Assembly: GCF_030409055.1 (NCBI RefSeq)
Contig: NZ_CP116619.1
Location: 2,705,628-2,769,627, forward strand
Length of the DNA: 64,000 nt
Direction: 5' to 3'
Origin: Trichocoleus desertorum NBK24
GTDB lineage: Bacteria > Cyanobacteriota > Cyanobacteriia > FACHB-46
Shown here: in pieces, positions 34,947 through 45,123 of the stretch
Numbering within the stretch: position 1 is the stretch's first letter
Layout of the letters: each line of letters starts with the position of its first letter
Made by a program: the position numbers and the translations under genes
Notes under the pieces: generated by a model
What the model was told of the DNA's origin: nothing
What the model saw: only the letters and a program-made list of their open reading frames with translations
Databases searched by the model: none

Positions 34947-35019
34947 GAAGGGAGTAACAATTGAGTGCCTTATTATCAGCCTAAGAGATGGCAAGGCAAA
35001 CTTCTGCCAAACAAACCAC

Positions 35020-36930
35020 TTACTCGACCGTCACAGATTTGGCAAGGTTTCTTGGCTGGTCTACATCTAAGCCGCGACGGGCCGCGATGTGATAGGCCAG
35101 CAACTGTAGCGGAATCACGGCCAAAATTGGCGAGAGTAACTCTTCCACAACTGGCACAGGCAGCAAGTCATCAAAGATCTCGGCAGATTCGCTGGCTTCT
35201 AAAGGAGTCACCCCAATCAGGCGGGCATCTCTAGCTTTGGCTTCTTGAGCGTTGGAAAGCACTTTTTCGTAGACTAGACCGGGAGTGGCGATCGCGACGA
35301 CAGGCACCTTAGCATCCAGCAGCGCGATCGGCCCATGCTTCATTTCACCCGCAGGATAGCCTTCGGCATGAATGTAGCTGATTTCTTTGAGTTTTAAGGC
35401 TCCCTCTAAGGCGATCGGGAAGTTGATCCCCCGTCCTAAGAAGATAAAGTCTTGAGTTTCCGCGAAGTCGTGGGCCAGTTCTTCGATGTAGCGCTCTTGG
35501 CTCTCTAGAATTAGCTCAATTTGTGCCGGAAGCTGCCGCAATCCCAGCAAGATTTGTTCTAAACGAGTGGGAGATAGGGTTTGTTGGTGGTAAGCCAAAT
35601 CTAAAGCTAGGGCGTAGAAGGCCATCAACTGCGCCACAAAAGTTTTAGTTGCAGCCACCCCAATCTCGATCCCCGCGTGGGTGTCAATCACTTGAGGCAC
35701 CATGTGGCCCAAAGAGCTTTCGGGACGGTTGGTGATGCCGAGCAAGCGCGCCTCGAACCGGGGTGATTGACCCGCTCGACGCTGCTTTTCCATTTCTAGA
35801 GCCGCTAGTGTATCTGCCGTTTCCCCAGACTGCGTCACGCCAATGGTGAGAGTGTTGGGAGTCAGAGGCGAAGGTGCGTACCGAAACTCTGAGGCATATT
35901 GCACCATTGTCGGAATCCCAGCCAACTGCTCGATCAAGTATTTGCCGACCAAGCTAGCGTGCCAACTGGTGCCACAAGCGACAATTTGTACCTGTTTCAA
36001 ATCGCTGTACAGTTCCGGAGCTAGGTTAAGTTTAATGGGTGACGTGGCAGACTCAGGACTCCAACTGGTGTCTAGGTAAGCTTCTAGGCAAGCCCGGACT
36101 ACCCCTGGTTGCTCATAGATTTCTTTGAGCATGAAGTGTTTAAAGCCCTGCTTCTCTACCATGACAGGGTTCCAGTTGAGGGTGCGAGGAGTTTTCCGCA
36201 AGCGATCGCCCGCAAAGCTGTATACCTCAACTCCCAGCGGAGTTAGACGGGCCAGTTCACCATTTTCTAGGGTCAGGACGGCGCGAGTGTGGGGCACTAA
36301 AGCAGGAGTATCGGAAGCGCAGAAGAATTCTCCTTGACCGAAACCGATTGAAAGCGGTGCTTGCTGTCGCGCCACAATTAGTTCATCTGGGAAGTCAGCA
36401 CTGATGACCGCGATCGCAAAGGCTCCTTCTAATTGGGTGACCGCTTGACGAACCGCCTCTAGTAAAGGCGAATGCTGGGCCAACGCAGGCATCGAACTAG
36501 GATCAGCTTTTAATTTCTCTAGCAGTTCAGCAATCAGATGCGGGATTACTTCTGTGTCGGTGTCAGAGCGGAAGGTGTGGCCTCTGGCAATGAGTCCTTC
36601 CCTCAGCTCTCGGTAGTTCTCGATAATGCCGTTTTGTACCACAGCCAAACGGCGGGCTGTGTCCATGTGGGGGTGGGCATTATATTCTTCTGGTTTGCCG
36701 TGAGTCGCCCAACGGGTGTGACCGATGCCAAGCTGAGCGGGGTTCTCAATGCCTTCTAGTTTTTCTTGAAGATTGTGCAGCTTGCCCTTGGCGCGGACGC
36801 AGTGGATCTCGCCTTCTAAAACGGTTGCGATCCCCGCAGAATCGTAGCCGCGATACTCCAGTTTCTGTAACCCTGCCAACAAAATGTCACTTGCTGCTTG
36901 GGTACCGATATAGCCAACAATTCCGCACAT
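35020..36930 (-). CDS. glmS: Glutamine-fructose-6-phosphate aminotransferase
   Basis: Makes glucosamine-6-phosphate for peptidoglycan and LPS. The 636-residue protein begins MCGIVGYIG, so Cys2 becomes the N-terminal glutaminase nucleophile. GHTRWATHG and the NAHPH-type region complete the glutaminase domain (1-240). Two SIS isomerase domains follow, with [13 protein letters not shown] and the late [19 protein letters not shown]. The C-terminus [11 protein letters not shown] is the usual fructose-6-phosphate/substrate-gating tail. No glmS ribozyme is expected or seen in the upstream gap. Confidence 0.97.
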   Translation of the reverse strand: MCGIVGYIGTQAASDILLAGLQKLEYRGYDSAGIATVLEGEIHCVRAKGKLHNLQEKLEGIENPAQLGIGHTRWATHGKPEEYNAHPHMDTARRLAVVQNGIIENYRELREGLIARGHTFRSDTDTEVIPHLIAELLEKLKADPSSMPALAQHSPLLEAVRQAVTQLEGAFAIAVISADFPDELIVARQQAPLSIGFGQGEFFCASDTPALVPHTRAVLTLENGELARLTPLGVEVYSFAGDRLRKTPRTLNWNPVMVEKQGFKHFMLKEIYEQPGVVRACLEAYLDTSWSPESATSPIKLNLAPELYSDLKQVQIVACGTSWHASLVGKYLIEQLAGIPTMVQYASEFRYAPSPLTPNTLTIGVTQSGETADTLAALEMEKQRRAGQSPRFEARLLGITNRPESSLGHMVPQVIDTHAGIEIGVAATKTFVAQLMAFYALALDLAYHQQTLSPTRLEQILLGLRQLPAQIELILESQERYIEELAHDFAETQDFIFLGRGINFPIALEGALKLKEISYIHAEGYPAGEMKHGPIALLDAKVPVVAIATPGLVYEKVLSNAQEAKARDARLIGVTPLEASESAEIFDDLLPVPVVEELLSPILAVIPLQLLAYHIAARRGLDVDQPRNLAKSVTVE

Positions 36931-37238
36931 TTAACCCACAACTCCTGCCAAGCGATTACGGTTTAGGTGCCATCTGCCTTTCAGCGTCTTGGCTGTAGTG
37001 CGATCGCGCGATCGCTCCTTCAGACAGATAAAACGCGAATATAACAGTCTTTAACGATCAACAGTGATGCATCAAGTACGGAAATATCTACGCTCACCCG
37101 ATCAATCCAACGGGAAAAACGCTGCACCTTGGTATGTAAATCACCAAAAAAATAGGGAGGTATTCAGCCTCCCCGGTTTTTGAACCCAAGTATATCGATA
37201 AACGCAGGATAAAAAAATGATGCGTTTAATGTCAGTTT
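36931..37238. other. Gap between psaC and glmS
   Basis: A 308-bp gap holding the glmS promoter region, with overlapping HIP1 cores near 37001-37012, and at its right end the psaC terminator hairpin. No gene is seen. Confidence 0.5.
37146..37174 (-). terminator. Rho-independent terminator of psaC
   Basis: On the minus strand GGGAGG-CTGAATA-CCTCCC is followed by TATTTTTTT. The stem lies at 37155-37160 and 37168-37173, about 65 bp past the psaC stop. The other side carries GGTTTTT, so weak bidirectional use is possible. Confidence 0.8.
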
Positions 37239-37792
<554 letters not shown>

Positions 37793-38698
37793 CTATACAC
37801 CGAGCTTTTCCAAAACTGAGCGAGTAGAAACGATGTGATGGCTTAAGCCCAACTTTTCTGGGGCAATTCCTAAAGCCAATGCGACGAGTTGAGGCAGGTG
37901 TAAAACTGGCAAGCCCAGCTTTTGGCCGATTACTTGTTCGACTTCCGGTTGGCGAGAGTCAAGATTGAGGTGACACAAGGGGCAAGGGGTGACCAAACAA
38001 TCGGCTCCAGCCGCGATCGCTTCTTGAATATGATTTCCCGCCATCTGAAATGCCTGATCGGTGGCGTAACTAGAGAGCGGCCAACCACAGCACTGAGTTC
38101 GTCCTCGGTAGTAAATCGGTGTAGCGCCGATCGCCCGGAAGACGTTTTCCATTGATTCTGGCTGGAACGGGTCGTCAAAAGGAATCGAAGTTTGTGCCCG
38201 GAGCAAATAGCAGCCATAGAAGGCAGCACACTTCAGTCCCGCTAGTTTCCGGGTTACTTTTGCTTGCAGCGCCTCTAAGCCGTAGTCTCCCACCAAGGCC
38301 CATAACAAATGTTTCACCTCAGTACTGCCCTTATAGGGTGAGCAGCCTTCTTGCTTCAATAAGCCATTGATTTGGTCAATATAGTCAGGATTATTTTGTT
38401 GGGATTTTTTTAACCGTTCATCTACATGACCGATTACCCCTTGGCAAGTGCTGCAATGCGTAAGTAGGGGTAAACTTAATTCTTCTGCTAAAGCAATATT
38501 GCGAGCATTGACGCTGTCTTCTAAAAGAGCGGATTCTTCCTTAAAGGTACCGGAGCCACAGCAAGAAGCTTTTTTTAATTCGACTAGCTCAATGCCTAGG
38601 GCTGTAGTTAAGGCCGCGGTTGAGAGATAAAGCTCCCGGCAGGCTCCTTGAGCCACACAGCCAGGGAAATAAGCGTACTTCAAAGACGGAGATGGCAT
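37793..38698 (-). CDS. HdrB-like CCG-domain protein
   Basis: A 301-residue protein with two CCG domains, as in heterodisulfide reductase subunit B and related redox subunits. YAYFPGCVAQG opens the first, which closes with KASCCGSGTFKE; HCSTCQGV follows. The second holds FYGCYLLRAQ, RTQCCGWPLSSYA and TPCPLCHLNLDSRQ. The cysteines would bind non-canonical iron-sulfur clusters. Cyanobacteria lack methanogenic heterodisulfide reductase, so the electron partner is unknown; a SdhE-like role in succinate:quinone reductase is an alternative. No HdrA/HdrC or sdh gene is adjacent. Confidence 0.85.
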   Translation of the reverse strand: MPSPSLKYAYFPGCVAQGACRELYLSTAALTTALGIELVELKKASCCGSGTFKEESALLEDSVNARNIALAEELSLPLLTHCSTCQGVIGHVDERLKKSQQNNPDYIDQINGLLKQEGCSPYKGSTEVKHLLWALVGDYGLEALQAKVTRKLAGLKCAAFYGCYLLRAQTSIPFDDPFQPESMENVFRAIGATPIYYRGRTQCCGWPLSSYATDQAFQMAGNHIQEAIAAGADCLVTPCPLCHLNLDSRQPEVEQVIGQKLGLPVLHLPQLVALALGIAPEKLGLSHHIVSTRSVLEKLGV

Positions 38699-39078
38699 AG
38701 CTAAGCATGACTGAATGAACGTTCAGCTCCAGCAAACTTCAATCTTGGGCTAAACGTAAGTCTGCCTAAAATTGAGGAGCTAACTCGCGACTGACTCTTC
38801 CATCATCGCTTTTTCAGCTTAGGACTGTGGCGATCGCAGTTAACTTTTCGTTGAGTTTTAGCTTGCAATGTGTCAGTTAGGGAAAGCGCCTATCCAACGC
38901 GATCGCCGTCACGCTTTCAGATAAGATAAGAAATGCTTAGAGCTGATGTCTGTCTGGGATCAAATCCCAGCGAATTCATCTGTAATTTGGCAGCCCTTCT
39001 AGAGTAATTTTTTCTAGAGCGCACCGACAAAGGCTCAAACCACTCAGTAAGTCCTAAAATAAGAAGCTAGGGGTTGTC
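38699..39078. other. Divergent gap upstream of acpP
   Basis: A 380-bp divergent promoter region. CTGGGAT-CAA-ATCCCAG (38954-38970) is a perfect 7-bp hairpin about 110 bp upstream of acpP, possibly in its leader. No gene is seen. Confidence 0.5.
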
Positions 39079-39324
39079 ATGAATCAAGAAGAAATTTTTG
39101 CTAAAGTTCAAAAAATTGTTTCCGAGCAATTAGGGGTTGAAGCGAGTGAAGTTAAGCCAGCAGCTAGCTTTGCTAACGATCTCGGTGCTGACTCGCTCGA
39201 CACTGTAGAACTCGTAATGGCTCTAGAAGAAGAATTCGACATCGAAATTCCTGATGAAGCGGCGGAAGAAATTGCCACTGTGCAAAATGCCGTTGATTAC
39301 ATCAGCAACAAAGCAGCAGCTTAG
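39079..39324 (+). CDS. acpP: Acyl carrier protein
   Basis: An 81-residue acidic four-helix carrier for fatty-acid synthesis. The phosphopantetheine attachment Ser is in [19 protein letters not shown]. The start [19 protein letters not shown] is typical. It is followed by fabF with 129 bp between, an ordinary cyanobacterial order. A perfect 9-bp hairpin begins at the last base of the stop codon and may set the ratio of acpP to fabF message. Confidence 0.98.
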   Translation: MNQEEIFAKVQKIVSEQLGVEASEVKPAASFANDLGADSLDTVELVMALEEEFDIEIPDEAAEEIATVQNAVDYISNKAAA

Positions 39325-39344
39325 ATCTATCTATTAGATAGATC
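39324..39344 (+). terminator. Hairpin directly after acpP
   Basis: GATCTATCT-ATT-AGATAGATC, a perfect 9-bp stem with a three-base loop, starts on the last base of the acpP stop codon. It is A/T-rich and has no T-tract, so it may protect the 3' end or partly attenuate rather than stop transcription fully. Confidence 0.45.
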
Positions 39345-39453
39345 CATCTAAACAATTGGCAACTAGACACCGTACCGAGTCTGGGGGTGGGAAGATGTCA
39401 ACTCAAAACCTGTATTCTGCGTTCTGGGCTAGAAAGCCCTTGAATTTTACATC

Positions 39454-40707
39454 ATGACAAATTCTGACCGTAAGCGCGTTGTTGTAACGGGTCTCGGCGC
39501 GGTTACACCCATTGGCAACACCTTGTCAGAGTATTGGGAAGGGTTGGTGAGTGGACGCAATGGAATTGGCCCAATCACTCTGTTTGATCCATCTCGGCAC
39601 GACTGCCGAATTGCTGGAGAAGTTAAAGCATTTGATCCCTTCCAGTACCTAGACCGTAAGGATGCGAAGCGGATGGATCGGTTTGCTCAGTTTGCGGTGG
39701 CAGCGAGTAAACAAGCGATCGCTGATGCTCAATTTGTCATCAACGACCTGAACGCAGAACAGGTGGGTGTCATCATCGGTTCCGGGGTCGGTGGCATCAA
39801 AGTTCTGGAAGACCAGCAGGAAGTTTATCTGACCAAAGGCCCAGATCGCTGTAGCCCCTTCATGGTGCCGATGATGATCGCCAATATGGCAGCGGGTCTG
39901 ACCGCGATTCATGTTGGTGCAAAAGGCCCAAACTCTTGCCCCGTAACTGCCTGTGCTTCTGGTTCTAATGCAATTGGCGATGCCTTCCGTTTGATTCAAG
40001 GTGGCTATGCCCAAGCCATGATCTGCGGTGGTGCGGAAGCAGCCATTACTCCCCTGTCAGTGGCAGGTTTTGCCTCAGCTCGGACGCTTTCCACCCGGAA
40101 TGATGACCCTGCTCATGCGAGTCGTCCTTTTGATCGCGATCGCAACGGTTTTGTGATGGGAGAAGGGTCAGGAGTTCTGTTGCTAGAGGAATTAGAGCAT
40201 GCTCTTAGCCGGGGAGCCCGCATCTACGCCGAGATGATTGGCTATGGCATGACCTGCGATGCTTACCACATGACTTCCCCCGTTCCCGGTGGCGAAGGTG
40301 CGGCACGAGCGATTCAACTTGCCATGAAAGATGCTGGGATTACGCCAGAGCAAGTGAGCTACATCAATGCTCATGGCACTAGCACCCCAATGAACGACCC
40401 TAATGAGACAAAAGCCATTAAGACTGCTTTGGGCGACCATGCTTACAAAGTGGCAGTCAGCTCTACCAAGTCGATGACGGGACACTTACTGGGTGGTTCA
40501 GGTGGCATTGAAGGCGTGGCTACCGCTCTGGCTGTGGCTCACGACCAACTGCCGCCAACCATTAATTTGGAAAATCCCGATCCTGCTTGTGACCTAGACT
40601 ATGTACCAAATCACAGCCGATCCCATAAAGTTGATGTAGCTTTATCCAACTCCTTTGGGTTTGGTGGTCACAACGTTACGGTAGCATTTAGAAAGTACGT
40701 TGGCTGA
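39454..40707 (+). CDS. fabF: 3-oxoacyl-ACP synthase II
   Basis: A KAS II condensing enzyme for fatty-acid elongation. The 417-residue protein carries the Cys-His-His triad: TACASGSNAIGDAF with the nucleophile Cys, NAHGTSTPMNDPNE, and SFGFGGHNVTVAF. The Lys motif SSTKSMTGHLLGGSGG is present. It starts with the conserved RKRVVVTGLGAVTPIGN. Downstream of acpP; a strong hairpin follows the stop. Confidence 0.97.
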   Translation: MTNSDRKRVVVTGLGAVTPIGNTLSEYWEGLVSGRNGIGPITLFDPSRHDCRIAGEVKAFDPFQYLDRKDAKRMDRFAQFAVAASKQAIADAQFVINDLNAEQVGVIIGSGVGGIKVLEDQQEVYLTKGPDRCSPFMVPMMIANMAAGLTAIHVGAKGPNSCPVTACASGSNAIGDAFRLIQGGYAQAMICGGAEAAITPLSVAGFASARTLSTRNDDPAHASRPFDRDRNGFVMGEGSGVLLLEELEHALSRGARIYAEMIGYGMTCDAYHMTSPVPGGEGAARAIQLAMKDAGITPEQVSYINAHGTSTPMNDPNETKAIKTALGDHAYKVAVSSTKSMTGHLLGGSGGIEGVATALAVAHDQLPPTINLENPDPACDLDYVPNHSRSHKVDVALSNSFGFGGHNVTVAFRKYVG

Positions 40708-40739
40708 GCTTGTAAAATTTAACCCAGTCTTTGGGATCG

Positions 40740-40777
40740 CGGGGAAACTCAGGTCTATAAATACCTGGGTTTCCCCG
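40740..40777 (+). terminator. Hairpin after fabF
   Basis: CGGGGAAACTCAGGT (40740-40754) and ACCTGGGTTTCCCCG (40763-40777) form a 15-bp stem with one G-T pair and an 8-nt loop, 33 bp past the fabF stop. There is no T-run right after it, so rho-independent strength is uncertain. Confidence 0.65.
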
Positions 40778-40918
40778 TTAGGAGTTATTACCTATCCATT
40801 GCCATTATCAGCTACCATAATTGGTAATTCAGTAGGTATATAAGCTTAGGGTGACCCGGAGCAACGTCACGATCGCTCACCCAGTCCAGTGCTAACCGTA
40901 GTTCAATACAAGAGATTT

Positions 40919-42928
40919 ATGGCTGTCGCAACCCAACAATCACTCGACGAGCTTTGTATTAATTCCATCCGCTTTCTGGCGATTGACGCTGTAGAAAAGG
41001 CAAAATCTGGTCACCCAGGGTTGCCGATGGGCGCTGCTCCGATGGCATACGTGCTCTGGGATCGCTTTATGCGGTTCAATCCCAAAAACCCTTACTGGTT
41101 CAACCGCGATCGCTTCGTATTGTCGGCAGGCCACGGTTCCATGCTGCAATACGCCCTGCTCCATTTGGCTGGGTACGATAGCGTTACAATCGAAGACATC
41201 AAGCAATTCCGCCAGTTGGACTCCAAGACTCCAGGTCACCCCGAAAACTTCATGACTCCTGGAGTTGAAGTCACCACGGGTCCTCTAGGTCAGGGGATTT
41301 GTAATGGTGTGGGCTTAGCGATGGCAGAAGCTCACTTGGCAGGTAAGTTCAACAAGCCTGATGCCACCTTGGTTGACCACTACACCTATGTCATCCTCGG
41401 TGATGGCTGCAACATGGAAGGGATTTCTGGCGAAGCTTGCTCCTTGGCTGGACACCTCGGCCTCGGTAAGTTGATTGCCCTCTATGACGACAACCATATC
41501 TCGATCGACGGTTCTACCGACGTTTCCTTTACTGAAGATGTCTCGAAGCGTTTTGAAGCTTACGGTTGGCATGTACTGCATGTTGCTGATGGCAACACCG
41601 ACCTAGATGGCATCGCCAAGGCTATTGAAGAAGCGAAGAAAGTCACTGACAAGCCTTCTTTCATTAAAGTCACGACCACTATTGGTTATGGCTCTCCTAA
41701 CAAAGCCAACACTGCTGGCGTTCACGGTGCGGCGCTCGGTGCCGATGAAATCAAGCTGACTCGTGAAAAGTTGGGCTGGAGCTACGAGCCGTTTGAAGTA
41801 CCCCAAGATGCACTCAACCACTGGCGCAAAGCTATAGAGCGGGGTGCTCAGCTAGAAGATGAGTGGAATCAAGTTTTGGCTCAATACCGAGCTAAGTACG
41901 CGGGTGAAGCGGCAGAATTTGAGCGCTTTATTAGTAACAAGTTGCCCGAAGGTTGGGAAAAGTCTCTACCTGTTTACACTCCCGAAGACAAAGCGATCGC
42001 GACTCGCCAAACTTCTGAGAAGACTTTGAATGCGATCGCCCCTGCGCTGCCTGAGTTGATTGGTGGTTCTGCTGACTTAACTCACTCCAACCTCACCTAT
42101 ATCAAAGTATCGGGTGACTTCCAGAAAGGTGCTTACGAAAACCGTAACCTCCGCTTCGGGGTGCGTGAGCACGGCATGGGCGCCATCTGTAACGGGATTG
42201 CTCTGCACAACTCTGGTTTGATTCCTTACTGCGCCACCTTCTTGGTCTTCGCAGACTACATGCGGGCAGCGATTCGTCTCTCTGCTCTGTCTCAAGCGGG
42301 TGTCATTTATGTCATGACCCACGACTCGATCGCCTTGGGTGAAGACGGTCCTACCCACCAACCCATTGAAACGATCGCATCCCTACGCGCAATTCCTAAC
42401 TTGCTAGTCATGCGCCCAGCGGACGGTAACGAAACCTCTGGTGCTTACAAAGTTGCGGTAGAAGAGCGTAAGCGTCCAACCCTGATGGCTTTGTCGCGCC
42501 AAGCACTGCCCCAACTAAATGGTTCTTCAATTGAAGGCGTGGCTAAGGGTGCATACATCTTGTCTGACAGCGAAGGCACCCCTGACCTGATCTTGCTGGC
42601 TACTGGCAGCGAAGTGCAACTTTGCGTCAAGGCTGCTGAGCAGCTCCGGGCAGAAGGCAAGAACGTCCGCGTAGTTTCTATGCCTTGCTGGGAACTGTTT
42701 GATGAGCAAGATGCAGCATATCGCGAGTCAGTGCTTCCCAAAGCCGTGACCAAGCGTTTGGCCGTAGAAGCAGCCTCCAGCTTTGGTTGGTGCCGCTATA
42801 CTGGCACCGAAGGCGACATGATTAGCGTTGAGCGCTTTGGGGTGTCGGCTCCCGGTAATGTAGCGCTAGAGAAGTTTGGTTACACCGTAGACAACGTAGT
42901 CACCAGAGCGAAAGCACTGTTGGGCTAA
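40919..42928 (+). CDS. tkt: Transketolase
   Basis: A thiamine-diphosphate enzyme that transfers two-carbon units in the Calvin cycle and pentose phosphate pathway. About 669 residues. Motifs: [18 protein letters not shown], the ThDP-binding [29 protein letters not shown], and the C-terminal domain with [16 protein letters not shown]. The frame extends to a GTG at 40889, but ATG 40919 ([13 protein letters not shown]) matches the family start. Downstream is an intrinsic terminator at 43016-43044. Confidence 0.97.
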   Translation: MAVATQQSLDELCINSIRFLAIDAVEKAKSGHPGLPMGAAPMAYVLWDRFMRFNPKNPYWFNRDRFVLSAGHGSMLQYALLHLAGYDSVTIEDIKQFRQLDSKTPGHPENFMTPGVEVTTGPLGQGICNGVGLAMAEAHLAGKFNKPDATLVDHYTYVILGDGCNMEGISGEACSLAGHLGLGKLIALYDDNHISIDGSTDVSFTEDVSKRFEAYGWHVLHVADGNTDLDGIAKAIEEAKKVTDKPSFIKVTTTIGYGSPNKANTAGVHGAALGADEIKLTREKLGWSYEPFEVPQDALNHWRKAIERGAQLEDEWNQVLAQYRAKYAGEAAEFERFISNKLPEGWEKSLPVYTPEDKAIATRQTSEKTLNAIAPALPELIGGSADLTHSNLTYIKVSGDFQKGAYENRNLRFGVREHGMGAICNGIALHNSGLIPYCATFLVFADYMRAAIRLSALSQAGVIYVMTHDSIALGEDGPTHQPIETIASLRAIPNLLVMRPADGNETSGAYKVAVEERKRPTLMALSRQALPQLNGSSIEGVAKGAYILSDSEGTPDLILLATGSEVQLCVKAAEQLRAEGKNVRVVSMPCWELFDEQDAAYRESVLPKAVTKRLAVEAASSFGWCRYTGTEGDMISVERFGVSAPGNVALEKFGYTVDNVVTRAKALLG

Positions 42929-43015
42929 CCTCTCCTAACCCTTCTTCATCAGAGGAGGGGGCTGTGAGTAGAGTTAGGTGTGACTTAGTTCAGATTGCCT
43001 CATAAAGTGAACTTT

Positions 43016-43044
43016 TGGCTCCTTAGAAATAAGGGGCCATTTTT
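43016..43044 (+). terminator. Rho-independent terminator of tkt
   Basis: TGGCTCCTTA (43016-43025), GAAA loop, TAAGGGGCCA (43030-43039), then TTTTT. A 10-bp stem with one G-T pair and a stable tetraloop. It separates tkt from the convergent gvp cluster. Confidence 0.85.
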
Positions 43045-43064
43045 ATACCAACTTACGGAAGACT

Positions 43065-43316
43065 TCAGTCTGCTTGAGCCGCTTTTGCTTCGTCTTCTAG
43101 CGCTTGGATGGCTAGTAGCAACTCTTCTTCTTGCGCTTCAAAGTCTTCTTCAGACACGTCGCCCATGTCAAACGCCAATTGCAGAGCCAGTAACCGCTTA
43201 CTCAGATTTTCTTTATCGTCCCACTCCGCGTTTACCCGTTCTTGAATTTGTGAGCCTAGCCAGGTTAGACCTGCCAGGGGGCCAGTAATGGGTGCTAATA
43301 GCAAGTCAAAAAACAT
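43065..43316 (-). CDS. gvpG: Gas vesicle protein GvpG
   Basis: An 83-residue accessory protein of gas-vesicle assembly. It begins FFDLLLAPITGPLAGLTWLG, the family hydrophobic start, followed by an acidic amphipathic helix (EEDFEAQEEELLLAIQALE). It is the last gene of the leftward gvp cluster, 11 bp after gvpF. In other organisms GvpG interacts with GvpF/L and is needed for early shell assembly. Confidence 0.9.
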   Translation of the reverse strand: MFFDLLLAPITGPLAGLTWLGSQIQERVNAEWDDKENLSKRLLALQLAFDMGDVSEEDFEAQEEELLLAIQALEDEAKAAQAD

Positions 43317-43327
43317 AACAAGTTAGC

Positions 43328-44071
43328 CTAATTGGATGAGTCAAGTTGAGCGAAGTTGTAGGGAGCGGTGAAGTTGTTGTAGCGAATCCGCAAACGGCCC
43401 TCAAATTGCAAATCCAAAGCTTCTACTTCTTCACTAAAGGTTGGCTCATCATCCCAAGCAATTAGATAAGCTGCGTTGTAGATCATGGCTTCTGTGAGCG
43501 GATCATTTTCTGAGGTGGTGCTTGCTAGAGGATTTAAGGTGGCTCGAAATACTTGAATAATGCTTTGCTTGCGAGCTTCTACCGCTTGTTCGATCGCCTG
43601 ACCAATCCGAATTACCTCATCCATGCTGAGAGATTTACCCTCTAAGCGATCGCGTTCGGTGCGTAGCTGTTCGTTCTGAGCTAACAGGGCTTGTACCTCA
43701 GCCTCAGCGTCCCAAAATATTTTTACACCAACTTCTCTTCTGCCATCTAGTTTGTGGAACAATTGTTCTAATTTGGGTCCCTGAGTTGCAGTAAGTTGTT
43801 CTGTGACGGTGCGCCAATCTTCCACAATCAGACCAAACTGTAGGGGCAAAAGCGTCCGGTGGCCTGCATGCATAGCTTGTTCCAGCACTTTCTCATGATC
43901 CAGCAAGTTGCGACGACTGGCTAAATAACGTTCTTGCTGGGCTTCAGAATAGAGAAATGTAAACCCGTCTAGAACATGGGTATGAACAGGTTGTTTATCT
44001 AAACCCTGGGTTTCTAGATGCTGGGGGCCAGGGGTAGGGAAGATGCCATACAAATACAATCCAGTTCCCAT
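43328..44071 (-). CDS. gvpF: Gas vesicle protein GvpF/GvpL
   Basis: A 247-residue GvpL/F-family protein with two subdomains, as in the GvpF crystal fold. It starts GLYLYGIFPTPGP, then LASRRNLLDHEKVLEQAMHA and TLLPLQFGLIVEDW, the family core. A coiled coil at about 130-165 (NEQLRTERDRLEGKSLSMDE) follows and SLVNAAYLIAWDDE-type sequence closes the fold (here YNAAYLIAWDDEPTF). It binds GvpA before assembly in related systems. 56 bp after gvpK. A second GvpL/F gene lies at 51964. Confidence 0.93.
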   Translation of the reverse strand: MGTGLYLYGIFPTPGPQHLETQGLDKQPVHTHVLDGFTFLYSEAQQERYLASRRNLLDHEKVLEQAMHAGHRTLLPLQFGLIVEDWRTVTEQLTATQGPKLEQLFHKLDGRREVGVKIFWDAEAEVQALLAQNEQLRTERDRLEGKSLSMDEVIRIGQAIEQAVEARKQSIIQVFRATLNPLASTTSENDPLTEAMIYNAAYLIAWDDEPTFSEEVEALDLQFEGRLRIRYNNFTAPYNFAQLDSSN

Positions 44072-44127
44072 TGACTTTCCTTTGCCTACTGCAATGTTTG
44101 ATTACTGAGTGAAATTAATGGCGTTTT

Positions 44128-44589
44128 TTATAGAGGTTGAGAAGTTAAAACTAGCTTCAGTTTTGCTTGGATTAAATTGAGTTGAGCCAGTCCCAAATCC
44201 ACGCTACCTTCCACGACTACCCCTGTATTTAGCAGGCGATCCAATAACTCTAAAATGGAAGGATTTGTGGAGGTTTCACCTGGGTAGTAGCCTCCAGCTT
44301 TAGGCAGCAGATTGCCAATTTCTCCCAAGTCAATGTTGAGGTCTGCGGGATCGACTTCAAAGATTTCGCAGAGGTGAACCACTTGTTCTTCTAACTTGCG
44401 GAGGCTGGTAGCAGCTCGGTCTAGATCTTCGTCATTCAGGCGTCCTGCTTCCATTCGCCGAATCACTTGGGCTTCCATTAGTTGCCGCACTAGCTCAACC
44501 ACAGTCAGGAGTAACGGCGCTAAACCAGAATCTTTACTCGATTTCTGAGGCTCTAGTAATACGGGAGGTGGGGGGTCGGATAAGGGCAT
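44128..44589 (-). CDS. gvpK: Gas vesicle protein GvpK
   Basis: A 153-residue helical accessory protein. The family core LVRQLMEAQVIRRMEAGRL, the acidic helix with LRKLEEQVVHLCEIFEV, and the late region VDLGLAQLNLIQAKLKLVL are visible. It is required for gas-vesicle formation in studied species; its exact role is unclear. Between gvpJ and gvpK lies a strong minus-strand terminator (44675-44701), so its expression probably depends on read-through. Confidence 0.93.
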   Translation of the reverse strand: MPLSDPPPPVLLEPQKSSKDSGLAPLLLTVVELVRQLMEAQVIRRMEAGRLNDEDLDRAATSLRKLEEQVVHLCEIFEVDPADLNIDLGEIGNLLPKAGGYYPGETSTNPSILELLDRLLNTGVVVEGSVDLGLAQLNLIQAKLKLVLTSQPL

Positions 44590-44674
44590 GGCTTGACCCT
44601 AGGGCTACGAGTTCAGTATGCCCAGCGCGATCGCTATCCTCCCATTTCACCCTGATCCATAAAACTCTTATCCA

Positions 44675-44701
44675 CAAAAAAAGTGGGCACGAAGCCCACT
44701 T
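44675..44701 (-). terminator. Intrinsic terminator between gvpJ and gvpK
   Basis: On the minus strand AAGTGGGC-TTCGT-GCCCACTT is followed by TTTTTTG. Stem at 44681-44688 and 44694-44701; T-tract from 44675. It lies 39 bp past the gvpJ stop, inside the cluster. Confidence 0.8.
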
Positions 44702-44739
44702 GGAGAGGGAGAGTCTATGGCAGAGGAAAAACTATATTT

Positions 44740-45111
44740 CTAAGCAGGAGCTGTGGGAAATGCGGCGGGAGTGGCGCGTAAGGCTCGCAATTCTGTTTCT
44801 AGACCCTCGATCCGTTGGAGGAGTTGCTGATTGGCTTCCATCAGGCTGTGGGTTTGGCTACTGAGATGAGGATCGCTTTCCCACCAGTTGATGCCAATTT
44901 CCTTCGCCTTATCTACCGAAGAAATCAACAAGCGAATCCGAATACTCAGCAGTTCGGTAGAGCCAACTGAAACGGAAATGTCTCCCGCAATCACAATGCC
45001 TTTATCTAAAACTCGTTCTAGGACATCGGCTAAGGTTGAGCCTTGAGTAGCGGTGGCGATCGCACCACGGTTAGAACTGCTAGGGGCGGGCATTTGGGGG
45101 AAAGTAGTCAC
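44740..45111 (-). CDS. gvpJ: Gas vesicle protein GvpJ
   Basis: A 123-residue GvpA-like minor shell or nucleation protein. The core LADVLERVLDKGIVIAGDIS and LLSIRIRLLISSVDKAKEIG matches GvpA's amphipathic fold. It carries an extra N-terminal 25 residues and a C-terminal coiled coil (LMEANQQLLQRIEGLETELRA-like, split) plus an Ala/Pro tail. The start is GTG at 45111, with GAGGAA upstream at good spacing. It is 12 bp downstream of gvpN. GvpJ is thought to shape the vesicle tips in relatives. Confidence 0.92.
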   Translation of the reverse strand: MTTFPQMPAPSSSNRGAIATATQGSTLADVLERVLDKGIVIAGDISVSVGSTELLSIRIRLLISSVDKAKEIGINWWESDPHLSSQTHSLMEANQQLLQRIEGLETELRALRATPAAFPTAPA

Positions 45112-45123
45112 AGTGGGGCTTCC

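Noticed and set aside
38940-38975. tRNA-like T-arm (GGGATCAAATCCC)
   Set aside because: It is a simple 7-bp hairpin; no acceptor stem, D-arm or anticodon arm could be fitted around it.
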